64,000 nt of DNA from Pohlia nutans (lineage: Eukaryota; Streptophyta; Bryopsida; Bryales; Mniaceae): the NCBI GenBank assembly GCA_022496805.1, contig CM040090.1:8488001-8552000 (forward strand), given 5' to 3'. The position numbers and the translations under genes are program-made. Below the pieces are notes generated by a model. The model made no database searches. It worked only from the letters and a program-made list of their open reading frames with translations, and was not told the DNA's origin. Numbering within the stretch: the stretch's first letter is position 1; the number at the start of each line of letters is the position of its first letter. Positions 32,516 to 44,062 of this stretch are shown one piece after another.

Positions 32516-32581
<66 letters not shown>
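32516..32581. repeat. (TA)n microsatellite
   Basis: About 33 uninterrupted TA units. No other feature. Confidence 0.9.
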
Positions 32582-32699
32582 TTTTAGAAGACAATTAATA
32601 AGTGCTATTGATAGTATACATATATATCGAAATCCTAAACCTTAGTTGGAGGATTTGAGTATATTTTTGGTATTGGGAAATCCCCCGATTTACATGTCC

Positions 32700-33398
32700 A
32701 ATTGGGTTTTTATTTTGTTCACAAAGCTATGGGGGGAGCGCTCAATATATTGTTTGTGGACTACTTCGAGTCCAACATTCATTTGATTAAATGTAGCATA
32801 ATATTCCCTCTTAACCCTAAGATTCTCTTAGTACTATGGATATTCCCTCCAAACCCTACAGATTCTCTTCTAACCCTAGATACTCTCTTCAACCCTAGAG
32901 ATTCTATTTTATCCTTGGATACTCTCTCCAAACCCTATGGTACTTCAATCCGCAACTTGTTCTCACGCTATCATGGTACTTCAATCTTGAAGTGCCACTC
33001 ACTACTCCCCACTCGTTGTACTACCGTCCTCCCACCACTAAGTTAGAATAAACTCCCCACTCCGTGTAGTACCGTCCTCCCACCACTAAGTTACAATAAA
33101 CCCCTCTTCACTCCATGTACTTAGGCACCTAGGCTTATTATGATTACGTCCTTTTTGATCCCCTCCCTCCCATTCTTGGATCCCGGCCTTGATTTTCCCT
33201 CCCAAACGGCTTCCTCCTCCATTCAAAAATTTTCCCCCTCCTCCTCCTCATTATGCTCCATCCTCCCTATTGTAATCCTTTTCTCTTTCATTTCAATCTG
33301 TGGTTCTTGGAGGCCTGGGGACGAACGATTCTTGGAGCATTGGAGGCCTGGGGAGCACTGTCTGGAGGAGAGCACTTGGAGGACATCAATTTCTTGTA
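32700..33398 (+). other. Candidate 5' region/leader exon of DUF7869 copy 2
   Basis: Holds a ~25 bp minisatellite with AACCCTA..GATTCTCTT words (32,810-32,940), a 58 bp tandem duplication (33,000-33,115) and a CT-rich stretch (33,160-33,290). A strong donor ATTTCTT/GTAAGT occurs at 33,398/33,399. Together with the acceptor at 34,632 this suggests a spliced leader. The 114- and 94-codon frames here lack any recognisable domain. Confidence 0.35.
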
Positions 33399-34632
33399 AG
33401 TATTTTGTCCTTACACGGTGTTAAGTTCAATCCCTTTCGTTCAATTAATTACAGTCTGTGGTTTACAGTAAATTAAAGTGAATTCATTGGAGTAAATCGC
33501 AGTGAATTAGAGTTAGTATGTTGTTAGTATGTGAATTGCAGTAAATCACAGTGAATTCGAGTGAATGTATTTGGAGTAAATCACAGTGTATTAGAGATTT
33601 AGAGTTAGTTACAATTATTTATATCAGAGTAATATTGATTAGAATTATTTAGGATAAATTCATTTGGTGTTAATCAAAGGTAATTACAAGGCATTAAAGT
33701 TAATTACGAGTTATTAGAGTTAATTACGAGTAATTAAGGTTAATTACAGTTGGATATTATTAATTACACGTAATTAAAGTTTATTATGAGTATTTGAAAT
33801 TAAATACAAGTGGATATTATTAATTAAATACACGTAATTAAGGTTAATTACGAGTACTTGAAATTAATTATAGGTGGATATTATTAATTACACGTAATTA
33901 AAGTTTATTACGGCTTATTATTTGTACTAAAGAATTAGCGTGAGTGCCTTCTATCGGAGGATCCTCTGATAGGGCAAGTGTCTAGTATTGGAGGAACCTC
34001 TATCAGAGGATCCACCGATAGTAGTACTGCGTTGCAATTAAGTCCCTCTCTATCGGAGGATCCTCCGATAGAGCTCGTGTCGTGCATTGCAGGGCCTTCT
34101 ATCGGAGGATCCTTCGATAGAGCTACTGCATTGCAATTTAGGCGTGCTCTATCGAAGGATCCTCCGATAGAAGTACTGCGTTGCAATTAAGTCGCTCTCT
34201 ATCGGAGGATCCTCCGATAGAGCTCGTGTCGTGCATTCAGGGCGTTCTATCGGAGGATCCTCCGATAGAACTAGTGCATTGCAATTTAGCCGTGCTCTAT
34301 CGAGGGATCCTCCGATAGAAGTATTGCGTTGCAACTAAGTTGCGCTCTTTCGGAGGATCCCCCGATACAGCTCGTGTCTTGCACTGCAGGGCCTTCTATC
34401 GGAGGATCCTCCGATAAAAGTAGTGCACTAACATCAGGCGCGCTGTACCGGAGGATACTCGGATGGTGCTAGTGACTTGAAGTGGATGCGTCGTCCATCG
34501 GAGGATCCCCTAATGGAGCTATTGCCCTACATTGATGGTGTCTGGACTCTATCGGAGGATCCTCCGATAGAACAAGTGTCGTGTAATTGAGCTGTTCTCA
34601 GTTGGATATCTTACTTGTTGTTTTCTGTGGGC
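33399..34632 (+). repeat. Putative leader intron with 13-copy palindrome array
   Basis: 33,680-33,930 is a TTAATTACGAG tandem repeat. 33,950-34,580 holds 13 copies of the GGATCC palindrome spaced about 44-58 bp (two of them decayed, near 34,443 and 34,497). Spacers alternate between GTACTGCGTTGCAATTAAGT and GCTCGTGTCGTGCATTGCAG types. Acceptor TTGTTGTTTTCTGTGGGCAG ends at 34,632. The same palindrome lies in the downstream intron and once in the coding exon. Confidence 0.7.
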
Positions 34633-37600
34633 AGTTATTCGGACATGGATTACTTCCACAGAGACTCCGCATTGGGGTGGGACCACAGAACGACACCCTT
34701 AGACATCCCCTTTGAAGCCGGTGCAACTGTGTCCCTACATCGCCGTGGATTTGGAGTCGTTGGAAAGGGGATCATTATTGAATCCTCTCCAGTGGGACAC
34801 TGGCTTGGAGTGGATATTGCGCGTACCATGACTTAGTGAGGCCTACAGACATCAAACTGTCGGCATTGACTCTACCGGTTATTCCATCCCAGACAGGATT
34901 TACAGTTTTGGGAGATGTTGTTTATAGGACACTACTCTGGCCTGGCGAAGATGTCGCGGATCCAATAGGGGAGCATCCGATGCCTGATGCCAATGACGAG
35001 ACTATTGATGCTGCAAACAACGGAGCACCCTACATCCCTGTGGAGGAGTGGATTGGGATGGCCATTAAGCGCTGCAGCGCTGATGGCGCTGTGTTAGCAA
35101 TTGGTAGGATCAATTGTGCTTCTCCGGACGAACCATTTAAGGACGGCCGTCTTGGAGAAGGATGTGTGGGCGTGACCGTCCTTGATATCTTTGAAGGAGA
35201 CGCACATGGTTTAATGACCCACCAGCGGTGGTCCACACTGGAATGTCGATTTCCGAACGGGCGCTCACTCAGCGGAACAATTGAGTACCTCTCCATGATC
35301 CCTGATGAATGCGACCCGGATGCACACCTTGGTGGGAGAAAGAAGGCTCCGTATAGGTTCATCCATAGGAAGCCGATGGTGGAGCGTGGATTATCAAAGT
35401 ATGCATTGAAGACCACTGATACAGCCATTCACGCAGTGACATTAATCAAGTGTTGTGAGCTTCATTGTTGCCGTCACTTCAAGCCAGAGGAGACTATGGC
35501 TTTGAGGAAGAAATTCTTCCTCAAATCATTTGATGAACGCCGAGAGTATGGGATAAGCGTAGGGGGGCAACTTCACTCTTCAGATCTCATTGGCGGAAAG
35601 AGGAAGTATGTGACGCTCGTTGGTACCGAGGTTTGCAGTGTTGCGTGGTATACGATTCATGGTATCCCGTCCTCAACATTCTTTTCGTATCTAAGCCTGT
35701 TCAAGGAGGGAGTGCAATCATCAACACATGGAAACAGAGGGATCAAGCGTCCTCACCTAGGCACAGTTCAAGCCATGGGGACAATTGCTGCTATTGTGAA
35801 GGAGAATGCTGATCTCATGCCTCACCAAATGCGGGGCACGGTCCCCGGAAGAATGGATACCTTGAAATTCCTTCCGGCTGGCCACAACTGGAAACGAATT
35901 CAAGCCGAGGCCATAGAGGTAAGGATACAGTGCAATGAAATTTTTTGTTTCAACCTCTGTTATTACTTTGGACTTGAATCTTATCGGGGGATCCTCCGAT
36001 ATATTTCAGAACGATATTTATTTTTGATGGTGATGTGTGCAGACAAATCTAAGCTATGGTTTGCCGGCGGTATTCCAATCGGGGGTCAGTAGGATTAAGA
36101 AGGAATTGTTTAACAACGTAGCCATCAAACCAGTTGGGAGTTCGTTTGCGAAGTGCACAGTTTGCGACCAGCTTCAACAATTCATCGGCAAATCTGTCAA
36201 AGGTAGCGCCGAGTACGTGGGATTTGTGAAGCAGAGGGCAGCTCATTTAAGCCACCAGAGTTCCTGCCGTCGAATCTATCATTCTTGGAGAGAAGAGTCA
36301 AAACGTAACAAGGCGGAGATTCTTTGTATCATTCACGATAAGATGGACACTGCTAAGACTGCCATTCCTCGAATGCCTGTGACCACGAAGTATACCGCGT
36401 CTCTTGGGCAACTTCCAATCAACGTCACCGGTATGGTCACACACGGTCATGGTGATGGAGCCTATGCGCACTACTTGACGGACTGTTGGCTAGCAGATTC
36501 GAATTACACGATATCATCCATCGCAAGACTCCTGCGAAGGTTGGAGGGACAACCTATTAGAGAGAACAGGGGTCTTTTCCCCTACCCTCCGGCAAATTCA
36601 CTTTTTGAGGCAATGCTTCGAGGGAAATCGAGATGCTTGGACGTTTTGCCCCCTGTATCGGAGGATCCTCCGATAGCTCCAATTTCATTGCCCACGAATT
36701 TGTTCTTGCAGCTAGACAACTCAGCAAAGGATAACAAGAACCAATTTTTGATGGCATTCCTCTCCTTGCTTACACATCGTGGAGTGTTCAAAGAGATTCA
36801 AGTTGGATTCTTGTTGGTTGGACACACGCACGAGGATATTGATGCGTACTTCAGTCATCTCTCGAAAACTTTGAAGAGTAAGAACACATTTGTGTTAGCA
36901 GATTTGATGAAATCCTTCATGGAATCGCAGGAGATGAGGTTTATGCTGGAGTTTATACAAGAGGTGGCTGATTTTAAATCCTATATTTCTGGGTATTTGT
37001 GTGACGGTGCAACACGACTGATAGACCTTGGGGAGATGCACCTCTTTAAATTCTACGTGGATTCAGACGGATGGCCAGTGATGAAGTACAAAGAGTCTGC
37101 AACTGATGATCATTGGTGCCCTCGTAACAAGCCTCCCCTGCGCCTCTGGAAAGAAGATGGAAATGGACGCCCTCTTCTTCCGACAAGTGATCCTCGTCCT
37201 GTTCCGTTCAAGCGCGTATGGGGTGATGAGGTTGCTTTGCCCGTCGGTAATCAAGACAAGGCTCAAGAGAAGGTGAAGAAAGCGCTCGAGAAACGGTCAT
37301 TCATCAAAACTGGCCTACAGAAGTATATTGAATTTTGGGAGCACGGAATGACCAAGTGCGAGGGATTTGCGAAGCAGTTCGGTCCGTATGTGGATTATTG
37401 GAAAGTCCTGCTTGGAGAACTTGACAAGCCATTGCCCACTACGCCGTCCAGGTTAATGGAAGGCTTCTGGCCTAGTACCCACAACTTAGGCAATGTCCGA
37501 GTCCTTCAACTCGTAGGTACAGAAGGTGACACCACTCCTGAAGACGAGGTCCTTGAACCATATTGTGGACCATACAATGAAAGGCCCAAGCATGCATTTA

Positions 37601-37968
37601 ATCCATGGAGAGATGTTAAAGAGGGATCTTGAGTCCTTCTCAGGCCTTCTGACCCAGACGTATACCCTGTCTGGTTAGGGAGGGCACTGACTGCTGTGCG
37701 CAGAGATGTTGCGGATCCAAACTTCGAGAATTTCTTGCTGCAATTTTGGGAACCGATGAACTATGCGCGAACCTCTGCTGCAAAGTATAAGGATTGCTGG
37801 TCTGCGACGTGGGTCCCAGAACGAAGTGCTCCACGTTGGGAGCGTTATAGCAGTGTATTGTTTGCATCGTGGTCGAAATTGAAGAGTCCTGCAACCCGCA
37901 AAATTCCAAAGGTAGATAGAATTGCAGCTTTAGCCAATCTTGTTGAAGCCAACAAGCAGGATCCTTAA
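34633..37968 (+). pseudogene. DUF7869-like transposase-related gene, copy 2
   Basis: Coding starts after the acceptor at 34,632. A frame break near 34,815-34,836 joins GHWLGVDIA to the frame of HDLVRPTDIK. Exon 2 ends AEAIE at donor GAG/GTAAGG, and intron 35,919-36,042 (124 bp, phase 0) holds one palindrome. Exon 3 opens TNLSYG after GTGTGCAG. Family blocks: TLVGTEVCSVAWYTIHGI, KCTVCDQL with HLSHQSSCRRIYH, CIIHDKMDTAKTA, LDNSAKDNKNQF and LLVGHTHEDIDAYFS. TGA at 37,630 interrupts the C-terminal part, which resumes with PVWLGRAL and ends at 37,968. Compared with copy 1 the order is collinear. It is probably inactive, though truncation after residue ~860 might be tolerated. Confidence 0.7.
36656..36675 (+). 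repeat. Perfect 20 bp palindrome inside coding exon
   Basis: TATCGGAGGATCCTCCGATA lies in the variable linker just before the LDN motif and is read in frame as VSEDPPIA. The reading frame is not disturbed. Confidence 0.9.
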
Positions 37969-38800
37969 TCTTGAACCTCGGTCCCCAAGAGTTGTTCTAT
38001 GTTTCTTCAATGAATGGTTTGTAATGAGGAGCGAGCACGTCAATCATACTCTATCGGAGGATCCTCTGTCAGACTTCTGACTATGGCGTTAATGTTTAGA
38101 AGTCTTGTGAAGTACTGGATCTAGCATGATCTGTGCAGAAGGAGGCCTTAGAGCAATTACCAGTTCATATGTCATCGGAGGATCCTCCGATATCAATACG
38201 TTAGGTCCAAACCTTTAGTTAGTTAGTATATGTGAACTCCTTAGTGAATATAGTTAGTGATGAACTAGTCTTCATACTTCATCGGAGGATCCCCCGTCAA
38301 ATAATATACTTACTACTTAGGAAGTCACTTGTCTTACTATTTTAGAAGTCTAGTGAAGTAGTGGATTTAGCATGATAGTTAGGTGCAAATAGAGGCCTAC
38401 GAGCACTTAGCACTTCATTTGTCATCGGGGGATCTCCCGACACAATCTTAGGTCCTTAGTATTCAGCTTTGCGCATATGATAAGTCTTTACTATAATTTT
38501 TCTACTACATTGGAAGTCGCTAAGTAAAGAGGTACTTGTTTTTGGGGACAATTGACAAAGTTTACTTACTGTGCAAAAAGCATTGTATGTGTTGAACACT
38601 GTATGTTGAACAAAATGGAGAACATCGGAGGATCCTCCATAGGCGGAAAGTATGGTGATTTCTATCGGAGGATCCTCCGTTGGCCAAAATCCTTCTATAT
38701 CCTCCGTTAGAAATTTTCGCTGATTTCTGGAGTTTGTGAATTCTGTAGTAGGGTCATTCCAGAAATAGATAAATGATGCATTGAACTAAGAGCATGGATA
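37969..38800. repeat. 3' flank with palindrome copies
   Basis: At least five palindrome copies, some decayed (about 38,050, 38,172, 38,278, 38,420, 38,625, 38,660). The spacers contain a ~240 bp near-duplication (GAAGTCTTGTGAAGTACTGGAT and GAAGTCTAGTGAAGTAGTGGAT; GAGGCCTTAGAGCA and GAGGCCTACGAGCA). No gene is seen. Confidence 0.65.
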
Positions 38801-39926
38801 GGCATATCTATGCTAACGGGAGTCAAGGTCCAACCTAATCATCGGTCGTATTGGAAATCATCATACCCTTTTCTACATTGCAAAGTGATCTCTTCGTGTA
38901 TGTCACGCCAAAGGTTTGAGCAAATCTCGGCTTGTTTGCACATAGTGGACGACTCTTTGTTGCCTAGTCGGGGGCAAGTAGAGCATGATAAACTTGGGAA
39001 ATTGAAGTGGTTGTTGATGGAGTTACAGATGAGGTGCAAGGAGAATTAGAATCTAGGGCAACATATCACCATCAATGAGATGATGGTTAGATATAAGGGT
39101 AAATATTGCCCTATAAGGCAATATTTACCAAATAAACCTTCCAAGTGGGGCATCGAGGTATGGTGTTGCGCGGATGCAAACAAGAAACATGTGTATGACT
39201 TTGACGTGTATACGGGTGCCTCTATACGCGATACGGTTTTGAGTGCGGTACCGGGGGAAGCCAAAACGGGCTATGCGGTGGTCATGAACTTGACCTCGGG
39301 TTTGCATCATCACGGTCATTTAGTGTTCATGAATAATTTCTTTACTAGAGTCAAGTTGCTCATGGATTTGGTTGAACTTGGCACGTATGGCACCGGGACG
39401 GTGAGGTCTAATAGAGTTGGATTGCCTCAAGCTATGGCAAATAGTGGCTTTTCGAAAGGAAAGCCTCAAGGGAGTCTCGGTTGGCGTATGCATCGTAGTA
39501 GGAAGATCTCTTGTGTGACATGGGTTGACAAGAAGCCCATGCTCTTGTTATCAATCCATGCAAACCCACTTTCTACCGATTCCAATAACCCCGATACGGT
39601 CCCTAGGCGAGATGGAGCACAGAGAAGAGAGATTCCCACCTCCCCAGTGCACAAGGCCTATACAAAGTGGATGAGGGGAGTTGATGTCTCTAACTAGCTT
39701 AGAGGGGAGTATAGTTGTCAAGTGCGGAGCCACAAGTGGTGGCACCGTCTCTTTTTTTTTCCTCCTTGACACGGCTAGAGTCAACTCGTGGATCATGCAC
39801 AAGTCTTGTACCCGACGCGTGGAGAAGAAGGCATTGGAGCTCGTGGATTTCACCATGCAACTTGCGGAGGCTCTAATTCCAGTGATGACGAAAGTCGGAG
39901 TTGGTTTAGCATGCATGGGATGGTAG
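38801..39926 (+). pseudogene. piggyBac transposase relic (DDE_Tnp_1_7)
   Basis: Conserved piggyBac blocks in order: SRQRFEQISACLHIVDD, ITINEMMVRYKGKY, RQYLPNKPSKWGIEVW, HVYDFDVYTG, LVFMNNFFTRVKLL, GTVRSNRVGLP, CVTWVDKKPMLLLS, KWMRGVDVSN, SHKWWHRLF and LDTARVNSWIMH. Breaks: TAG at 39,047-39,049, TAG at 39,695-39,697, and a frameshift in the T9 run at 39,751-39,759. Asn occupies the first two catalytic Asp positions (INE for xDE, MNN for xDN), and the second Asp of the last motif is also Asn. The N-terminal region and the cysteine-rich tail are missing. It is clearly dead. Its TTAA-bordered ends are not recognised. Confidence 0.85.
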
Positions 39927-40423
39927 GTTTGTCGTCATGACAATTCCATTTCGTCACCATGACTGATTCTATTTCGTCTCGTCTCCATGACCGTTCCAGC
40001 TATCTCCACGACAGTTCCAACGGTTCAAGCCTGTCTGCATTCAAGCCCAAAGATATTGTGCTCATTTCGGAGTTTCGGCGTTTTGGCTTGTCGGCGTTTC
40101 GTTGCGACGATTGTTTACGATGAGAATGTGCGGAGCCTCAGTTCAAGTTTTTGATGGAATGGATTGTGAGGAAACGGGAATGAAGGAGAGCAGGATTTAG
40201 GGTGAGGCGGGGAGGGATGGACGGACGGAGGGGGGCTGAAGAGGGCTTGCCGCCTCTTGATCATCGTGGTCTTCCTCCAATCGGGTCATTATCGCATTTT
40301 TTTGTTTGAACTTGGTGCAACTTTTGTACCAAGTATCAGGGTTTCAAACTCTGAAGCTCCAGCCGGTGTTTTTCTTCCTCCCCGAATTGCAAGCAACACA
40401 ACATCACACATCGTTCCCTGCCA
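39927..40423. other. Spacer, no gene
   Basis: A CCATGAC-GTTCC-type degenerate repeat (39,940-40,020), then ordinary sequence up to the left edge of the large palindromic element. Nothing else is seen. Confidence 0.4.
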
Positions 40424-41640
40424 GAGTTGTTCATCGTGTCGTGTCGGAGAGAAATCCCGACACAATGTCGTGTCATGCCGGCATTATGCCGGATCATGTC
40501 GGGATCATGCCGGCCTGTTTTTTTACCGGGTAATTTTTTTTCACTTTTACCCCGCATGTCGACACGTCAGTATTTGACGTGGACTACTTGATGACGTGGA
40601 CTACTTGATGACGTGGACTTCTGGTGAAATGAAGGTCCTTCAGTAAAGTCAGATGGTTTTACCCATCATCCCCACCCGACTGCCCATTGCCCGTCTGCCC
40701 CCCCCCCCCGACTGCATCCTTCCCGTCTGCCCTCGCCGACGGCCCCCGGTCCGACTGCCCCCTCCGTCTGCCCCTCCCCCGTCTGCCCCCTCCCCGTTTG
40801 CCGTGGCAGTCGGCTTGAGGCAGTCGGCTTGAGGCAGTCGGGAGTTGAAAAGGTGCATTTGGAAGTTGAAAGGGGTAGTTAAGTAAAAACAGTTGGAAGT
40901 TGAAAAGGGGCAGTCGGACCAAGGCAGAGGTAGTCGGAAAAAGGCAGAGAGGCAGTCGGACAAAGCCAGTCGGGAGTTGAAAGGGGACATTTGAAAGTTG
41001 GAAAGGATAGACATGGTGAAAGTAGTCGAGAAATAAAAGGAGGCATTCGCTTGGAGGTTGGAGGCAGTCGGTTGGTTAGAAGCAACGAAAGGTAGTCGAG
41101 AGTTGAAAAAGAAATTGGTAAAATCAATTGAGAAGGCGGTTAGGAGTTGTCATAATATCATTTGGGCTAAAGAATGTTTAGAATTGAAAAGGAACAATCG
41201 GATTAGAGGCTCAAAAGTTGAAAGGCAAGTTAAAAGTTGAAACGCAAATTAAGAGTTGAAAGTAGTCAATTTAAACACACAATCGGGCAAAAAACATTTG
41301 GGAGTCAAAGGGAGACAATCATACAAGAAACACTTGAAGGAAGTGAGCTAGAAGTTGGGAATTGAAAGGAGCAACGAGGTTGAAGGAAATCTGGAGTTAA
41401 ATGGGAAAGTAGGGCTAAAGTCAGTTGGAAGTTGAAAGGGGCAATTGGACTAAAAGGAGTCCAAACTTGAAAGAAGGAGTAGGACTAGAAGCAAGTCAAG
41501 AGTTGAAAAGTAGTTGGTCAAGAGCTAGGAGTTGAAGGGAAACAGTAATGCTAGAAGTAGTTTAAGAGTTGAGGAGTTCAAGGGGCATTGAGGTTAGGAG
41601 TTGGGACTTGAAAGGGCTAAAGGAGTTAAATAGTAGTATG
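40424..41640. repeat. Left arm, outer part: CAGTCGG and 'GTTGAAAGG' repeats
   Basis: GACACGAC/CCGGCAT cluster (40,430-40,520), pyrimidine-rich CCGTCTGCCCC array (40,680-40,800), then GGCAGTCGG with AGTTGAAAGG words to about 41,640, decaying inward. A run CCCCCCCCCC lies at 40,699-40,708. Open frames in this GC-skewed part are not genes. Confidence 0.65.
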
Positions 41641-41649
41641 CATAGTTCC

Positions 41650-42180
41650 AATTGGGGTACCCCTCTTTTTACATGACAAATAGGTGAATTTTGCTTCCTA
41701 ACTTCCAAATTTTATTGAATTTTTTCATTTCAATTGACTAAAATTATTATTTTTTAAATCAAAAAATCATTCACACCTCGATGAAATTAAATACTTCAAT
41801 TCAAGTTCAACCATTTAATTGAATACATAACTTTTCATATTTTTATGCTTGTTGGAATATGATTCCTAAAAATCTAAAATGAACATTTGTATCTAAAATT
41901 TGTACCAAAATGACATCATTTGATATTTTAAATAATTTTTTTGAATGTTTATTGGTAGATAGGACAAACATTGATCTTTAAACATAAAATCTCTTTTGAA
42001 ATGTTCAAAACTCTTCAATTTTGACATGAATTTTTTCTTAAGTACTTCATGAGTGTAGGAAATCAAAACCACATTTGGTAGATTCAATTTCTATTTTTTC
42101 TAATTAATAAGAACATAATCAAAGTTGCTATAAGGGCTCATTTAAGAGTTAAGATGGTCTTTTGGAGTACCCCGAGTAGA
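41650..42180. mobile_element. Possible MITE with GGGGTACYCC ends
   Basis: The left TTGGGGTACCCCTC and right GGAGTACCCCGAG are inverted over about 11 bp and bracket an AT-rich, gene-free 0.5 kb that interrupts the CAGTCGG repeat arm. The superfamily and TSD are unclear. Confidence 0.4.
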
Positions 42181-42189
42181 AATATGCCC

Positions 42190-43985
42190 GGGTATGGCAG
42201 TAGGGAATTAAAACAAGCAATTGGGCTAAAGGAAGTTCAGACTTCAAAGGGGAATATGACTAAAGACATTGGTAGTTGAAAGACGGGCAGTCGGGAGTTA
42301 AAAGGGGGCAGTCGGGTTAGGGGCAGTCGGACTAGACGTAGTCAGGAGTTGAATAGGGAATTGAAAAGGGAGTTCAACAATGAAACTTTATATTTTGAGC
42401 TTTTAATGTTTTTCTCAGACTATATTAATGATGGATTGACTTAACTTTTGTTTTTTGTCACTTCCAAAATAAGCCCCGTCCGGAGACACACGAAGGGAAA
42501 CACTACTCATACAAAGGTGGATTCTTGGTTTTGAGCCCAAGAGCTCCCTAAGGGGGCAGTCGGACTAGAGGCAGTCGGGAGATGAAAGACGGCAATCGGG
42601 TTAGGGGCAATCGGGTTAGGGGCAGTCGGGAGTTGAAAGAGGCAGTCGGACTAGAGGCAATCATGAGTTGAAAAGGGAATTGAAAAGGGAGTTCAACAAT
42701 AAAACTATATACTTTGAGCTTTTAATGTTTTTCTCAGACTATATTAATGATGGATTGACTTAATTTTTGTTTTTTGTCACTTCCAAAATAAGCCCCGTTC
42801 GGGAACACACGAAGGGAAACACTACTCATACAAAGGTGGATTCTTGGTTTTGAGCCCAACAGCTCCCTGAGGGGGCAGTCGAACTAGAGGCAGTCGGGAG
42901 TTGAAAGGGCGCACTCGGGTTAGGGGGGGTCGGGAGTTGAAAGGGGCAGTCGGATTAGAGGCAGTCAGGAGTTGAATAGGGAATTGAAAAGGGAGTTCAA
43001 CAATGAAACTATATACCTAGAGCTTTTAATGTTTTGGTCACACTACATTAATGATGGATTGACTTAACTTTTGTTTTTTGTCACTTCCAAAATAAGCCCC
43101 GTTCGAGGACACACGAAGGGAAATATTACTCATACAAAGGTGGATTCTTGGTTTTGAGCCCAACAGCTCCCTCAGGGGGCAGTCGGACTAGAGGCAGTCG
43201 GGAGTTGGAAGGGGGCAGTCGGGTTAGCGGCAGTCAGGAGTTGAAAGGGGCAGTCGGACTAGAGGTAGTCAGGAGTTGAATAGGGAATTGAAAAGGGAGT
43301 TCAACAATAAAACTATATACCTAGAGCTTTTAATGTTTTTGTCAGAATATATTAATGATGGATTGGCTTAACTTTTGTTTTTTGTCACTTCCAAAATAAG
43401 CCCCGTTCGGGGACACACGAAGGGAAACACTACTCATACAAAGGTGGATTCTTGGTTTTGAGCCCAATAGCTCCTTGACTGCCCATCCGACTAACGCTCC
43501 CGATTGCCCCCACCCCCGACTGCCTCCATCTGTCCCATTTCGCCGACGACCTAGCATCCGAACAAATGTTTTGAATTCAAAAACCACAAATCCATCTCCA
43601 TACCACATCTCTCCACTCCAACCTTGCTCAAGAGACACTTCAGAATAGAATATCTGGTGTAGAATGAAGAATTTTAAATCCATAATCACGTTGAACAAAA
43701 AACTATATACTCAAAGCTTTTAATTTTTAAGTTAGACTGGATTAATGATGAATTGACTTAATGTTTGTTTATTGTCACTTCCATAATACGCCTTGCCAAG
43801 GGGCACATGGAGGGAAATACTACCCAAAGAAAGTTGGATTCTTGGTTTTGGGCCCAACAACTCCCCGTCTACCACTCCCGACTGCCGCGACTGCCTAGCA
43901 TCCGTACATCACCAATTAGAAAACCAAAAGTCCCTCTTCATACAATATCTCTCCATAGAGCATCCTAGAAGGCATATTATATAAT
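42190..43985. repeat. Left arm, inner part: ~300-310 bp tandem repeat
   Basis: Four to five units of about 305 bp (starting near 42,360, 42,670, 42,970, 43,280, with a diverged fifth to 43,985). Each has a CAGTCGG cluster, then GAGTTCAACAATRAAACTAT, AATGATGGATTGACTTAA, GTCACTTCCAAAATAAGCCC, CACACGAAGGGAAA and GGATTCTTGGTTTTGAGCCC. The fifth unit carries an open 63-codon frame that recurs almost identically in the inverted copy at 46,365-46,556. That reflects repeat identity, not coding. Confidence 0.8.
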
Positions 43986-43989
43986 CTAT

Positions 43990-44018
43990 CATATATATAT
44001 GTATATATGTATATATAC

Positions 44019-44062
<44 letters not shown>

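Noticed and set aside
33950..34580. CRISPR-like array (regular palindromic repeats with ~25-35 bp spacers)
   Set aside because: The spacers repeat each other and no cas genes exist. The context is a spliced plant nuclear gene, and copies also lie singly in introns and exons.
43765..43984. Near-identical small proteins in two places (43,793-43,984 and 46,365-46,556)
   Set aside because: They arise from an inverted DNA repeat; both frames and their flanks are equally conserved and the flanking repeat units are non-coding.
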